Assembly: GCA_963922205.1 (NCBI GenBank)
Contig: CAWUHX010000115.1
Location: 434,001-498,000 of the forward strand
Direction of reading: 5' to 3'
Length of the DNA: 64,000 nt
Source of the DNA: Romanomermis culicivorax
Taxonomy: Eukaryota; Nematoda; Enoplea; Mermithida; Mermithidae
Shown: positions 46,491 to 59,500 of the stretch, one piece after another
Numbering within the stretch: the stretch's first letter is position 1
Layout: each line of letters begins with the position of its first letter
Notes under the pieces: model-generated
Databases searched by the model: none
Seen by the model: the letters and a program-made list of their open reading frames with translations, nothing else
Told to the model about the DNA's origin: nothing
Translations under genes and position numbers: made by a program

Positions 46491-46738
46491 GCCGGTTTCA
46501 CCAGAGAGACTTAAGCTCCAGCTGAGCTGCAGCTTAAGCTGTAGCTTAACTCTATATGTCATACAATTGCTGCTAAACTGCAGCACAGCTGTAGTTCAAC
46601 TCATAAACACAGAACATACCGGGAATGGAAGACTCTGCAGCTGAGATGCAGCTCAACGGCAATGGTACAACATGCAGAGTTAAGCTACAGCTTAAGCTGC
46701 AGCTCAGCAGGAGCTTAGATCTCTTTGATGAAACCGGC
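46491..46738. mobile_element. Foldback element family B, long copy
   Basis: Ends GCCGGTTTCA and TGAAACCGGC are perfect 10-bp inverted repeats. The arms continue as AGAGACTTAAGCTCCAGCTG on the left and CAGCAGGAGCTTAGATCTCT on the right, rich in AGCTGCAGCTTAA. The interior is also quasi-palindromic, so it is a stack of AGCT/TGCAGC palindromes. Relative of 17754-17885. No ORF; no target duplication identified. Confidence 0.75.
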
Positions 46739-47513
46739 CCAAGAAGGTCTACGTTGAAAAACTACTATATAACATTACTCAGGTTGTTATAGGCTATGCA
46801 ATGCACTATAACATGTCTTGTTTCGGAATCTACACAGTGTATGGAGCTTGTCAGTGCACTTTATTTTTTCAAATTTTTACACCTCCTTTTTTCATTCCTT
46901 TTCAATTAAAAAATGCCAAAGATTTCGCAATCGGGAAGTTTAGCTCGAAACTCAACGTAAGTCGTCCCGCCAACAATGCTGCATCCCCATTGTAGACGTC
47001 TTGGCCTTGCAAAAAAAGTAAGTTTTTTCGCCAAGAAGCCGCGAACATTTGTGCACGCTGTGTATTTCGCAGATAGGTTTAATGCGTTCTCAGATCACCA
47101 AAATCCTACAAAAATACAAAAAATGCAATTTGCATAGGATAATTCCAAATTTTCGATATTTTCAAAGATTACATATGTGTTATAAAAGATTTTTCGCTTC
47201 ATGTCGCATGTGTATCGGAAAAAATTGCTGATACAAGTACACAAATATACAGGAAGAATCAAGAAGAGGGAGAACGAATACAAACTCATTGAAAAAAGCG
47301 GGCGAGTATCACAGAAAATATACACAGAAATATGAAAAGAATATTGCCATTCGAATATTTATCCGAAAAACACACAATAAGCCCGACGAACGTCAATTTC
47401 GACATTCGAAAAATGTGAAAAAAGCTAAAACAGCGAAATTTGTACACGAAAATGAGAAAAAACGAAACGTATGACAAATTGGGAGAAGATATTTCGGCTA
47501 CGAGTAGCGTTCG
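46739..47513. other. 3' flank of the RIM gene
   Basis: Presumed 3' UTR and intergenic space. Short frames on both strands are not supported. No AATAAA is seen on the minus strand close to the stop. Confidence 0.4.
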
Positions 47514-50500
47514 TCACGTGACTACTACGGCAGCTGCTGAATTTTCGGCCGCCGAATTTTCGCTATCTTTTCTTGCCGGGCTAGCCGTACCGACCAAAGA
47601 ATTGGCGTGATACAACTTGTACCAACCTTCGATCAATTTGCTCAAGTCCAACTTGTCAAGTTTGATTAAAGCTATTCCCATGAAGATACGCCGTTCCATC
47701 CGACCATAGTCACCCCAAACGGAAATCTGCAAAATGAGACAGAAAAAGCGGGTCTTATTAACAATTTTACCACAATTGTGACGGTAAAATTGTTGGTAAG
47801 ATCCGAAATAGAAGCTGTAATACCTGCAAAAATTTTCCCTTATACGGCTCCGTGAAGAGCATTAATTGGTCGAATTTCGGATCAGCCGTACGAGGAGCTA
47901 TGGCCGTCTTTGCTTTAGCTATGCAGTGCTTGCCGTCCATCAGATATACTTTGACGTAGGGTGCTGAAAGTGAGCTCGTAATTCGATTATCTGATTAACA
48001 TACCAGTAAAACAAAAAATACAAAAAATCTATGGGCCAAAGATACTAAACGCTGTGAGTCTAAACAAATGAAAAGCACCGACTTGTTAGGGCCACAGAAT
48101 AGGTTTTCAATCGAATTCGCAAATCATTAATCAAAGACCGTAAAATATTCATGAAACACTCATGAAATGAGACCATCTACATACTTCTGTTATGATTACT
48201 TATGCGAATGAAATTCTCAAAAAAATATATTCGTCAGGAAATCTGCTAGGTTCAACGGTCATCCCTGAGCTTTAGCAAGAGAGAAAGTGCAAAATATGTT
48301 ACATCATCCTCCCTCAAATTTCAAACGATGAGCAGTCAGATAAGTTTCATGAGCAATTTTTACGTAATTACTTCATAACATGCTCATTATTATGAAAAGC
48401 ATTCATATTCCATGTGAACTAGTGCTATGAAGAACTTATGATTATTGAGCTTTTTTACGTCATGTATCGCCAGAATCTTAAGTGGATATTTGCCTCAAGA
48501 AAAGTTTAACATGCTGCAAAATTGACTTACCAGCATTACATTTTGCCCCAGGTCTTTTAGCCAATTGTTTGGCCCTGATCACATTAACTTCTATATTGCC
48601 ACCTTTATCGACCAAGCGCAGTTCAATTTCACCCATGCAGGGGCTGGCCAATACTTGACGCCCGACCACTTGCCCGGGACCCAAACCGGGTACAAATTCG
48701 CCCAAACAATTACCGTCGCTGGTCACTTTTGGCATCCAACTTGAAAGCGAGAAGGAGAAAAAGTTTCGATTATGAACGTCGGTGAAATAGAAGGGACGAA
48801 AAAACTCGCTACTCCGCATCATGACATGCTAAGTGCAAGAAAAGCAAGTTGATGTCCGATTTACCAAAATTGAAGAATTTTCTGAAACATCAGGACGATT
48901 GGCAACATGCCAGCATCGAAAAGTGATTCAAAAAATTAATCGATTACTTTTTGTACTGCACCACACGTTAATGAACGTCAAAATTTTCAAATCTGATTAA
49001 GTTATAAAAATATCCTCAATGCGTGATACTTTTCCATTCAACTTCCAGTTCTGTGCAATATCATGCAGATTTGCGGAACAAATATCCACAAGTAGGGGTG
49101 CCAGATGGGTCGTCGCAAATGCAAGGCCGCCAATAACGTGTGGTGTTCTTCTAATATGGCTTCCAAACATGCCGAAGAATGAAGTTTCGTGAAGGCAACA
49201 CATGCTCCGCTTCTGAGTGTGAAACGATATCAAAAGCACGTTTCAGAAGATTAGAGTTATCTAGGACTATGAGAAGCATGGAAGCTACAAATGATTTGAA
49301 TATTTCGGGTTTCTTACGAATTTCGATCACATTTAAAAAAATTAAAACTCGCATCATGGAAAAAGAGGTGTGAAATCTCACGAGATATTGAACCAAGTTG
49401 AATAATTAAAAGCATTGTGGTAACGAAACGATAAATTTCAAAAAGAAAACGTGTTAAAGCGTTGTCGCATAGATAATCCTACACTCCAATAAGAAAAATC
49501 TTGAATCCGGTGCCGGATTTGAATTAATGTATACAGCCTCAGATGCAGTTAGTTCCAAACTGGAATCAAACCGGAATCGTCTCACGGAATAGTAGTCAAT
49601 CTGATCATCTAAGTCGGACAGGTGAAGTAATACGCCATTGAAACGGTGCTGGAACTATGATGGAGATACCTAAGTTATCCGAGTAACCTGAGAAATCACT
49701 GGTCATTGCAAATGACTTATTTGCAACAAAGATTCAAGATCAAGTGGAGATATCATTGTGGATTTCAGCCAGCTAAACTTTGATCATCCTCAACTTCATC
49801 AAAAATTGGGGTACGAAATTGTTTTCGAATAGACACAACTTCTGCGTTTTAGAAGAAAAATGTTTTTGCTCACCTTGAAAGATCACAATTTGGGTGGTAT
49901 CTAACATATGTCGGGGTGAGGTCAGCCCTGCACGCCATTGCATGATGATCACTGGTACTGGAATTAAGATCTTCCCAACACCAGTTTGAACACATTTATA
50001 ACAGCATTCCCTCAGAAGGTGACAATGGTACAAGGTAGTTAGAGTGAGTTTTCAGTATCAGTCGGATTCGAGACTACCGCTATGTTCGGACGCATAATGT
50101 AAGGCACATCAATCCCTTTTCCATTTTTTTTAATTTGAGAAACTCAGTCTTCCTGCTCTGCATTTCACCATACAGTTCTATTATCGGACCCAGATCCGAT
50201 TTTGGTTTTGATATTGATAAAATTCTTAACCCATTTTTTACATTGATCTTTGCCAACTATGGTCAGATTTCTTTGAAATGCTTGTTGGGAAAGCAAGCAC
50301 CATATCATATTTTTACTATTTTCCGCTAAACAGCATGTCACTGAGGATCAAAAAATCTGAGCGTACTTAGCCTAACCGTTTAAGAATTTTTCCATGAAAA
50401 AATTCTACAGTAAAAGCCTTACGTAAACAATTCCTATTTTTGTTAATTTTAAATTTGCAGAAATTTTATATTATCGATTTCTTATGAAAATCCAAAATGT

Positions 50501-53500
50501 CGAGCGAAGCTCGGCAGATGGGCAGCCAAACAGTCCGTGCAGAGCTTGACAGGAGGCTCCGGACATGCCGACCACTTACGAACTCTCTTCGCTCGTCGTG
50601 CTGCCTATAGACGAGTCGTTGTTGGCCTGATCGAGCAAAGGCGGCCTATAGTGGCGGCCGACGACCGGCGCCGACACCCCTACTTCTTGGGACCTCGGGA
50701 ATCCCAAACGCTTTTTTTCTACAACGAAAAAAAACGGTGATGAAAAATGGGCTCCGAAACAACTTACGTGCTATCGTTAGAATCCGTCGATTCTTTGCTA
50801 GTTTGTTTGACAAGATCAGTGCTCGATTGGGGGCTCAACGTACTCGGAATACCTACTTCGTCCGAACGTCGGAAACCCAAACGTTTCTGATCTGAGAAAT
50901 AAATTTTAGGGATTTTGATGTGACCTGTACCGAGTCGTTAAAACGTCAAAAAGGCGTTCTTTATACTTTCCAAAAAACTGAAATAAAAATTTTAATCTAT
51001 CTAACGGTTTCAATTTTTGACGTTAATGAAAATTTGTCCTCTGTAGGAAGCTTTTCGCCTCTGACAACTTGTTCTGTAACATTGCAAATTTATCCAAGCA
51101 TACGACATGAACAAACCGTGATCTGTAAATTACTCAAGATGCTCATGGACGGATTTCATGTCGTTACCAATCTGGCGTTGTTCAAACTTTGCTGAAACTC
51201 GGATTCAAGGAATATTATAGGTTGAAAGCCGATTACCAGAACAATATTACAGTTCCTCAGAATAATCTTTCGATTGAATCTATAAGCAAGTTTTGGGCTT
51301 TTTTGGTTGCTGAAGTCGGATATTTTACCATTATTAAGAACGTTTATGCAAATTTTAGTGAGAATAAGATTTATTAGGAAGAACGACTAGCGTGAAATTA
51401 TTCAGCTCGCCTTGGACTATAGAATGTACTATAAAATAAAGAATTTTATAATTAGTCTGAACCTGGGACTACGGTCCAAGTTACTTTTGAAGATCTACTT
51501 GGGGTATGATCCTACCTTGAGCAGAATTTGCAGCGTTACCGCGCCCGGGTATCAGTCGGGTCATCAAACTTTTTTTGCGTTTGGCCTCTGCGTTGAACGC
51601 CGCCGTGCTTTTGGCCGATGCGATCGAATTGACCATAGCTGAATCGGACATGGTACCTTCCTGGGCGTCGTACGATTCTTGCTCTTCGGGTGGCATTTCG
51701 ACGTTGCGTTGGAATTCCCTGTTGGAAAAAAACAAACGTCACTTGGCGGGTCAATAAATATTTCCCTACAAAAATGGTCTAGCACGCCCTTAATTTCTGT
51801 ATTTAGCCACTTACTGGGCCGTTCTAGTCCGCGGATGCTCCGATTGAGTGCTCGTTATGGACAAGGACGTTTCTGAACCGTCGCTGAGATAGTCGACGAC
51901 GGCGTTTTTATGCTGCTCCATATCGACGAAATCTTCTTCGGTCCGTCTAGACTTGTTGACACCGACGCTATTTTTGTCGTCGCCCGTCATTCGGCGGGGG
52001 TGTTTATAATTGTGGTGCCTGTGTTTGTTGTGGCCAGCGGCTAGCCTGGCGTCGGACGCCGCGTAACGATCCGAAGCGCTGCGATGACGTCGGGCGACGT
52101 AACCTTGAGATCTGTTTGACGTGAATAGAAAGTCTTAAACTTCATGAGGAAATAGTATGCTGTTGCAAACGCATGCAATATTGTGCACACCAACCAGGAA
52201 ACATCCCCACTTCCATTTTTCCCAAATCATCATTTCATGAGCCGCTTGAACAAAGAAAAAATTTTTCATCTCTCGTTTCGAAATTTGTCAGCTGCACACT
52301 GAAATTAATAAAAAATTAATACATTTTTCGCATCAATCTTTTAAATTTTGGATTTTTGATTTCGGATGGTAATAATAGTCGGATACCATTCATGACAATG
52401 GTTAGATATCTCAATCTTGAATACAGTAGCTGGATTCGTCTGCCGTAAGTTACTGACTTTCAGTGTCAGTTTAGCAGAATGGCCTGAAAAAAACTTGGTG
52501 ATCGGCATAAATCAATAACACGACTTACAGTAGATATACTTTTTAGCAAATTAAGATTCGATTAGTGGAGTAGTTAGTCGTAGCTTCTCATTTTATAAAC
52601 GTGGTTGTTTGTCCCATCGACTACAAAATGTTTTTCAACGAAATTTGCAGATTCCACAAATTTTCCAAGTTGTTAGTTATCATAGGATCCGAATACTCTG
52701 AAATTCATATCTAAGAAATAAATTTCTTTTAATTATCTAGGTAGCACAGCGAAATAATCAATGGTCGCAGTGGTCTTGTAAGGTGTAGTCATTCGAAAAT
52801 GAAATTTTTTCTGTGTTTTGAAGAGGATGTTGATCTCAAGTATTATTATCATTTTTGTAAGCTTAATTCTGAAGGAATTTGAAAATTTGCAGAATAATAT
52901 TGCAAAAATAGCATTCGGGAGGTCTTTGATCGACTCCTAGAAAACTGTACTTTGTTTACTCCACAACTTCTAGATTCTTGGTGAAAGATATTTCTTTCTG
53001 GGAATAGAAAAACGACTTTTAAGAATCAAATTTACCGTAAAGAAGTTCAGGAGTAGAGATAATGGTCTCCCACCACAATACATGTAAATCAGGAAAGCCA
53101 CAAGAATTCTTCGAAATTTTCTATCCCATGGCTAGCCATATTGCGACCTCCTATAAAATTGTCCAGCATAGGGCTAGACACAGGAACCGTCTTTTGGATA
53201 GAAAAAAAATGGAAAAAAATCAAGTTTTCGGTGGTAAATGGTCATTTTCGAGTAAAAATGATCGAAAAAATCTATTTTTTCGATGCCAAGTACGAATTTT
53301 TAAGGATTTTTACGGACCACAAGCACGTTTTTCCTAACATTTTCCTCGCTTTCGAGACGAAAATTCCTAATTTTTTCTTCAATGACCGCCTAAATTCTGG
53401 GCAACCCTTGAGCCCATACACGAAAAGCATGGCACCCTCCTCAGATCTCAGAGATTGTGTTAATGTACGGCAAGCACACCTGAGGTAATAGACTGCCGAT

Positions 53501-56500
53501 GATTGCTGACATGAATTAACTGTACTCTATGAATCAGAAATAATTCTTAGTGTCATAACGTTCACTTATGTGCGAGTAAGTAAGAAACATACATGCACGT
53601 GGGGGCTTGGGAATTTTACCTTTTACCGCCATCAGATTGTGAATGAAATCTATCAGAAGTCAGGCTGATATCCAATAGACCTGATCATCCACATGATCAT
53701 CAAGAGAAAATGAAGAGAAAAAGACGATGAATATGAAAAACGGAAAACAAAACATGAAAAATAGATAAAAGAACATTTACTTTTAATAAGTATATTTTAG
53801 AAAATATATCTTAGAAAAAATCTTTCAGCTGAAAAAATATAACAAAAAATAATTTTACTGATCCATCGTGAGTTGTCTAAACACCGGAAGAATTTCCATC
53901 CGGTGTACGTATGGTGGGGACTAGAGGCAAACCAATTCTTTAAACACCCCCAAATATCCTACCAGTACCATTTTGAGCATTTTCCGGCATATTGGTGCTC
54001 CTACAGACAAAAGCCTGATATCCTAATAGTACCATTTTGAGCATTTTCCGGCATATTGGTGCTCCTACAGACAAAAGCCTGGACGTACTAAAACTACTAC
54101 CTCAGCTGTTGCACCTTATCGTCCAATTCCCGTAAGGCCTCTTCGCCGTACATGTCGGGCGGTACGCGGGGTAAATGGCGCCTGGAGTAAGGATCGGCCA
54201 TTGCCGATGGATCATTAGTCAACGCCGAAAGTTGTTGAGGATCGAGGCCGGTGTCAGACGAGTAGTAATCGATTAAGGATGGGTCCAACGAACGACCCCT
54301 CGTTCTCCTTGTTGGTGCGAAGCTGTCGCTCGCATAACCGCTGCCTCAAAAAATGGGCAGTTCATTTTCACAGGGTAACTTTACAGATGCAGGACATTTT
54401 AAAACACTATGTAAATAGCAAATTTGAAATTCACGTCTCTAATCTTAGCTTTTCCTAATCTTTGTTTGACGCACAAAATGAAGAAAAATCTAGGGCTGAT
54501 AGCCATTGAAAAGTGTGATTCGTTGTCAAATAGAGTTGGTTGAAAGGCAAATTTTCTTCTGACTCATGGCTGTTATGCAAAAGGATTTACTCCATACATT
54601 CTCAGAAAATGAAATTTACGCATTTTTAGTAAACTTTCACCGTTCATGGCTCACACTAAAATAGAGATAAACATTTTAATTTGTGTTCCTGGATAGGGTA
54701 CGACTTACCGCATTTCGGAGCAAAAAACCATCTGTTTATAAATGATTAAAGGTTTATATTGCGTAAGTGAAAAATTATTTTCAGCTCGAGATCAACTCTC
54801 CACTCCTCCACTCACAGGAAACGCCTTGGTACTCATGCAATGGCCGTATACATCTCATTTATATAGTCTACTGCATGAACTCTCAAGACTCACATGACTT
54901 TCTTCTGCAGGGAACTTTTAGATCTTTGTGAATATATGTTCCTAAAATTTCGCACCGTGTATTGAATTTTTCACCTTTGGGATAAACACTCATCAAATCT
55001 GAGTCCTCGCCTTGAACGCCGTATCTCGTATTGTAGGTACGGGAACGCGGTATCGTCGACATCGAAAATGGATCTTGTTGGTAGCCGAAATTCATGCCCA
55101 AACTGCTTTGCGATCGAATAGGATCTGAAATGATTATTGAAATGTGTATGCCGCAGTTTGAAAACTCTGTTCGATCGTCCAAACGGACGCATCTACGAAT
55201 ATGACATTTTTCAAAATTTCAGAATCATTCACTGAAAAAAATTGTCGACCAACGATGAAAAATTTGTGCTGCACGAAGTTCAGGGTCCGCTTGCACCAAA
55301 CTGTACCTCTGAATGGTGCAAGCGGCCTTAGGGGTCTATGGAACTATATGGAAGCAAATTAACTTCTTGCGTACCGTATGACCCATAATCTGTCGACGTC
55401 TGATACCCCTGACTCGAATAGGCACTTGGACGGAGTTGGCGAAGTTTCTGCGAAAGAAAAATTGTAACAGAATCAAACGTGCTACTCTCAAAGTGGAGAT
55501 CGACAGCTTAGTACCAGTTACAGTATAAAAGTAAATTCAAACTAAAAATCCATAGAAAATCATTCATATTTTTCAAACTCAAGAATTTCCTTGAAACAAT
55601 GCTTTGGGGACGAGACCACTATATCCATGAGCAGTTAAAGTGAAGCAGGATCAGTATATTTTGAGCAAGATATCATGAAAATACTAGTTGATTGAATTGA
55701 TAGCAGAGCACCCCATGGGGGGGGGTATGGGGGGCATTACCCCCGTCTTAGATTTGGAAATTCATTTACTACCCCCATAAAAACAGCTCACTATAGCAAA
55801 AAATTTTGGTAGACTTCATCCTCTCCCCAGTAGGTTACACTAATTCGAGAAAAATTGTAGAATGTGTGATTCTGAGGAATAACTCACTGCTCTTTTTGAC
55901 ACATTTACTGATCAAATAATAATGAGAAAGTATGCAACTTCTGTGCCATATAGCGATTTTTAGGAAAGGATATCAGCACATTAATATATACTACTTGTAG
56001 GAAATCATTATAAATATAATTGGGAGATGAAATAATGACTTATGTATATGTGATTAATCAAAAAATCGCCCCTTGGGAATAAAAACATTATGTTCTTAAA
56101 ATTGTGCCTCTTCATGCTCTCCTTTTCTTTTCCCGGCTTCTGCATTGGGTCTTCTGTGCGCATATGGTTATCCAAGCTGTGGCATACTTTCCTGCTATGA
56201 GTTGAGACATGTGAGGTCTGTTGACATGGATCAGGAGTGGTATCTGGTTTTTGTAAGTTCGAAAAACTACAACTCCCCCCTCCTTAGCAAAAAATTGAAA
56301 GCAAAAAAAAAGAAAAAAGGTCACGGCATATTTCAAGTACTACCCTTAGAATTTACGGTTTTACCCCTACCTAAATTTTCGACCTTGGGGACCTCTGATT
56401 GATAGCTTTTTGAAACTATGGTTTGTTTTTCTTTTCGCGAATAATTAAATTAGGAATCGTGTTACTATTTCACGTTTTTATTATTCCTACCAAATTACAT

Positions 56501-59500
56501 TCATATGGAACCAGGGCCGTGCACAAGGGGGGCGGCCGCCCCCCCCCCATGAAAAAATTCTGCGCAGGGCCCTGTATGGAACTTAATATGTTTAAGAAAA
56601 CTCAATCAGCTCGTCTAACAAAGTTCAGTAAGGCACTCATTTTAGTAATTTCTATTTTGGAAATATTTTATAAAAACATGAAATAGTTATTTGATAGTGA
56701 ATTATAATGCTAGAAAAACACTTATGGAGTTTATTGAATCATTAATTGTATATAGACCATTTATTTTCACTTGTTGACAAACTTTATACTGTCACTCAAT
56801 TTCTTTTCAATAAGCTGAGACAATGAAGAACACAATGCTTATCCACTTTGATTTACATATAACTGTGTCGACACCTGAGTGATAATCGATAAGTGTTGAC
56901 CATTTAATCAGCTACTGTGGAAAATTTACAATTGCTCTCTGCTCATGGGCGAGAAATTTTTTGCATTGATTACAGTAGTAAGATTACTAGTTTTTCCCGT
57001 GTCAAACATGCTTTCACGGGTCGCTGCATCTATCATTCCAGAATAAATGATCGAAAAATAAATTATGAAACCAACGCAGTGTAATACAAGGGCAGGTACA
57101 TACAATATTTGATAATTTTTTCAGTTTTCTGCAGAACCATTTGTCATATGGAACTTGAATTCGGGAGCCACTGAACTAAAGCTTCAAACTTTTTTGAGAA
57201 AAATTTTACAGCATGTTTTGTTTAGAGAATTCCGAAGACAATAGGTATATTTTTTGATATTATAAACATTTCATTGTGATACTTTAAAAAATTTTCTTGC
57301 AAGTATTATCCCAGTAAGTCGACCATCCCAGTAGGTCGACCAATTATATAATAATCATTTTTTAGACATATAAATTCTCAATAAATTGATTGTCTCAGTA
57401 ATTCGACTGTTCCATGAAGGCGACAACTGATAAAATCGATTAGAACCGGACAAGATCGAGTTTCACGAATTTGCGAGATCAGATTACTTTCAGGGCTTAG
57501 GCTGAGGCTGAGGCTGAGGATTAGGCTTATGCTTAGGCTTCAGCTTAGGCTTATGTAAAAAAGTCTTGCCAAATTGTAGTGCAGTCCACCTTCTGGAACA
57601 GTCGACCTACTGGGACGGTCGAATTACTGGGATGGTCAACTTGCTGAGGCAGTCGACCAAGTGGCACACAGTTCTCTTGCAGGACTTGAAGAACCGTTCT
57701 ATAATTTAGATTCCAAGCCTCTGGATAATCTAAACAGTGATGCAAACATTGACTTATTTATTTGTAAGACATGACTCATACACTATCAGGATACTTACGA
57801 ATCATTAATTCTGGTATCCTTCAAATGCGTGGAAAAGGTTTTACAGCTGGAAAAAACTTACTACTCGTATGGGCGATTCTTCATTCATATCAGTTAAAGT
57901 ATACCAACGGGGTTCATTGTCGAGCAAACTCATCGATAAATCGAACAGCACCTGCGGAAAGACAAAAAATGTAAAACAGTAAAAAACGCACAATAAATCA
58001 CCTCTCACCTCTCCGAGGAAGTCATTCGTAACGAACTGATCGTAATCCCATAAGGTCACTTCTAAAACTTTGACGGTCAAATCGGGTTGAGAAACTTTTT
58101 GATAAATGAAACTTTGTTGCCAAACGGGGCGGCAAGTGTTGGCCAGGATGTTACTTTGACGGCGACTTTTTTCGCTGAAATGACAAAAAATTTAGTAAAA
58201 AAAGAATCAAAAACCAATGAGAAAAAAGTGACCTCCTGTCCGGTAGCAGGAATAATTTGACGTAAGGATTTCTGGGACATCCGTCAGACCTGGGCGGCAA
58301 ATCCGTGGCCTGGTATACTGTAACTGCGAGCTGTTCATCAGCTGGAGAATATAGTAAGGCAATCTGCGAAATATAAATATAACGACTTGAATTTTGTGTC
58401 GCAATAAATAGAGTGAGTTAATCAAGATTCAATACAACAAAAAGTAGAAAGAAGTTAAAGATGAAATAAATGATAGTTGCAGCACAAATTTTTAAAGTTG
58501 GATCGAATGGGTATCTGGACTATTGAATGCACTGTTGCATGGTAATTTCACAGAGGAAAAAGTTGCCTCTTGAGCTCACACATAAAATTTTGTGAAAGGC
58601 TTGGTTGAGAGAGATCACAAATTTCTTGTTCTATATATCACGTTTGACGCAGCAGAAAGTTACGAACATGTGAAATATTTTATACTTGTCGCTTCCCAGT
58701 TTCATTATTTACAATCATACGAAAGACTACAACGATGAAAAAGGAAAAGGTGAACGTCTCGAAAACAGTGCAAGAGTACGAGGTCATTCCAGTAAGTAAA
58801 GGAAGAAAGCAACAGTTTGAGAAATACAAATTAAGCAATAACGCACAGGATTTTTAATGCAAAAGCAAAAACAAAAATAACAAAAAGTGGGAAAGGAATA
58901 TGAGAAATAAAACGAGTACATCAAACAAAACATGGTGCTGACAGGAAACTGGAGAGCGAGATTGAAAACCGGCTGATTGAAAAATCAAAAAAGCAACTGA
59001 AGTAACAAAATGAAAGAAAAAAGTATCGATAGCAAAATGAAAATAGAAATGTAAAAAGTATACAATAAAAAGAAATAAAAAAGGTTGAGCAAAAGGTAAA
59101 ACAAAAAATGACACAAAAACGCATACGAAATTTCAACAAATAACCAATCTAATCAGAAGGTTGAGTTTATTCCCACGTTATATTCCATGGCCGACATTTC
59201 ATATAAGTGCCTACAGTAATGGCTGAACTGCGTCGCTCACAATAAATCAAACATTTATGAATTCCATTTTTCTTGAAACGCTTCTAAATCATGAAACTGG
59301 AAAGCAAGCGCTATTTCATACGAGTATTTGAATCTCAAATTTTCTGCTGAGTCTCAAATACCAACAATTTTTTAGTGACAAATTTTCCAGCTAAATCCCA
59401 CTTGAACAATTTTTTGTCATTTTGCAGTCGATGAGCATTTTATAAATAACAAACTATAGAACTTAGCTTTAAAAACCATTAAAAATGAAAAAATATCGCA

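Noticed and set aside
49000..49400. Antisense 80-residue frames as a RIM exon or separate gene
   Set aside because: No match to RIM between exons 17 and 18, and no splice sites in the right phase; at most an old repeat.
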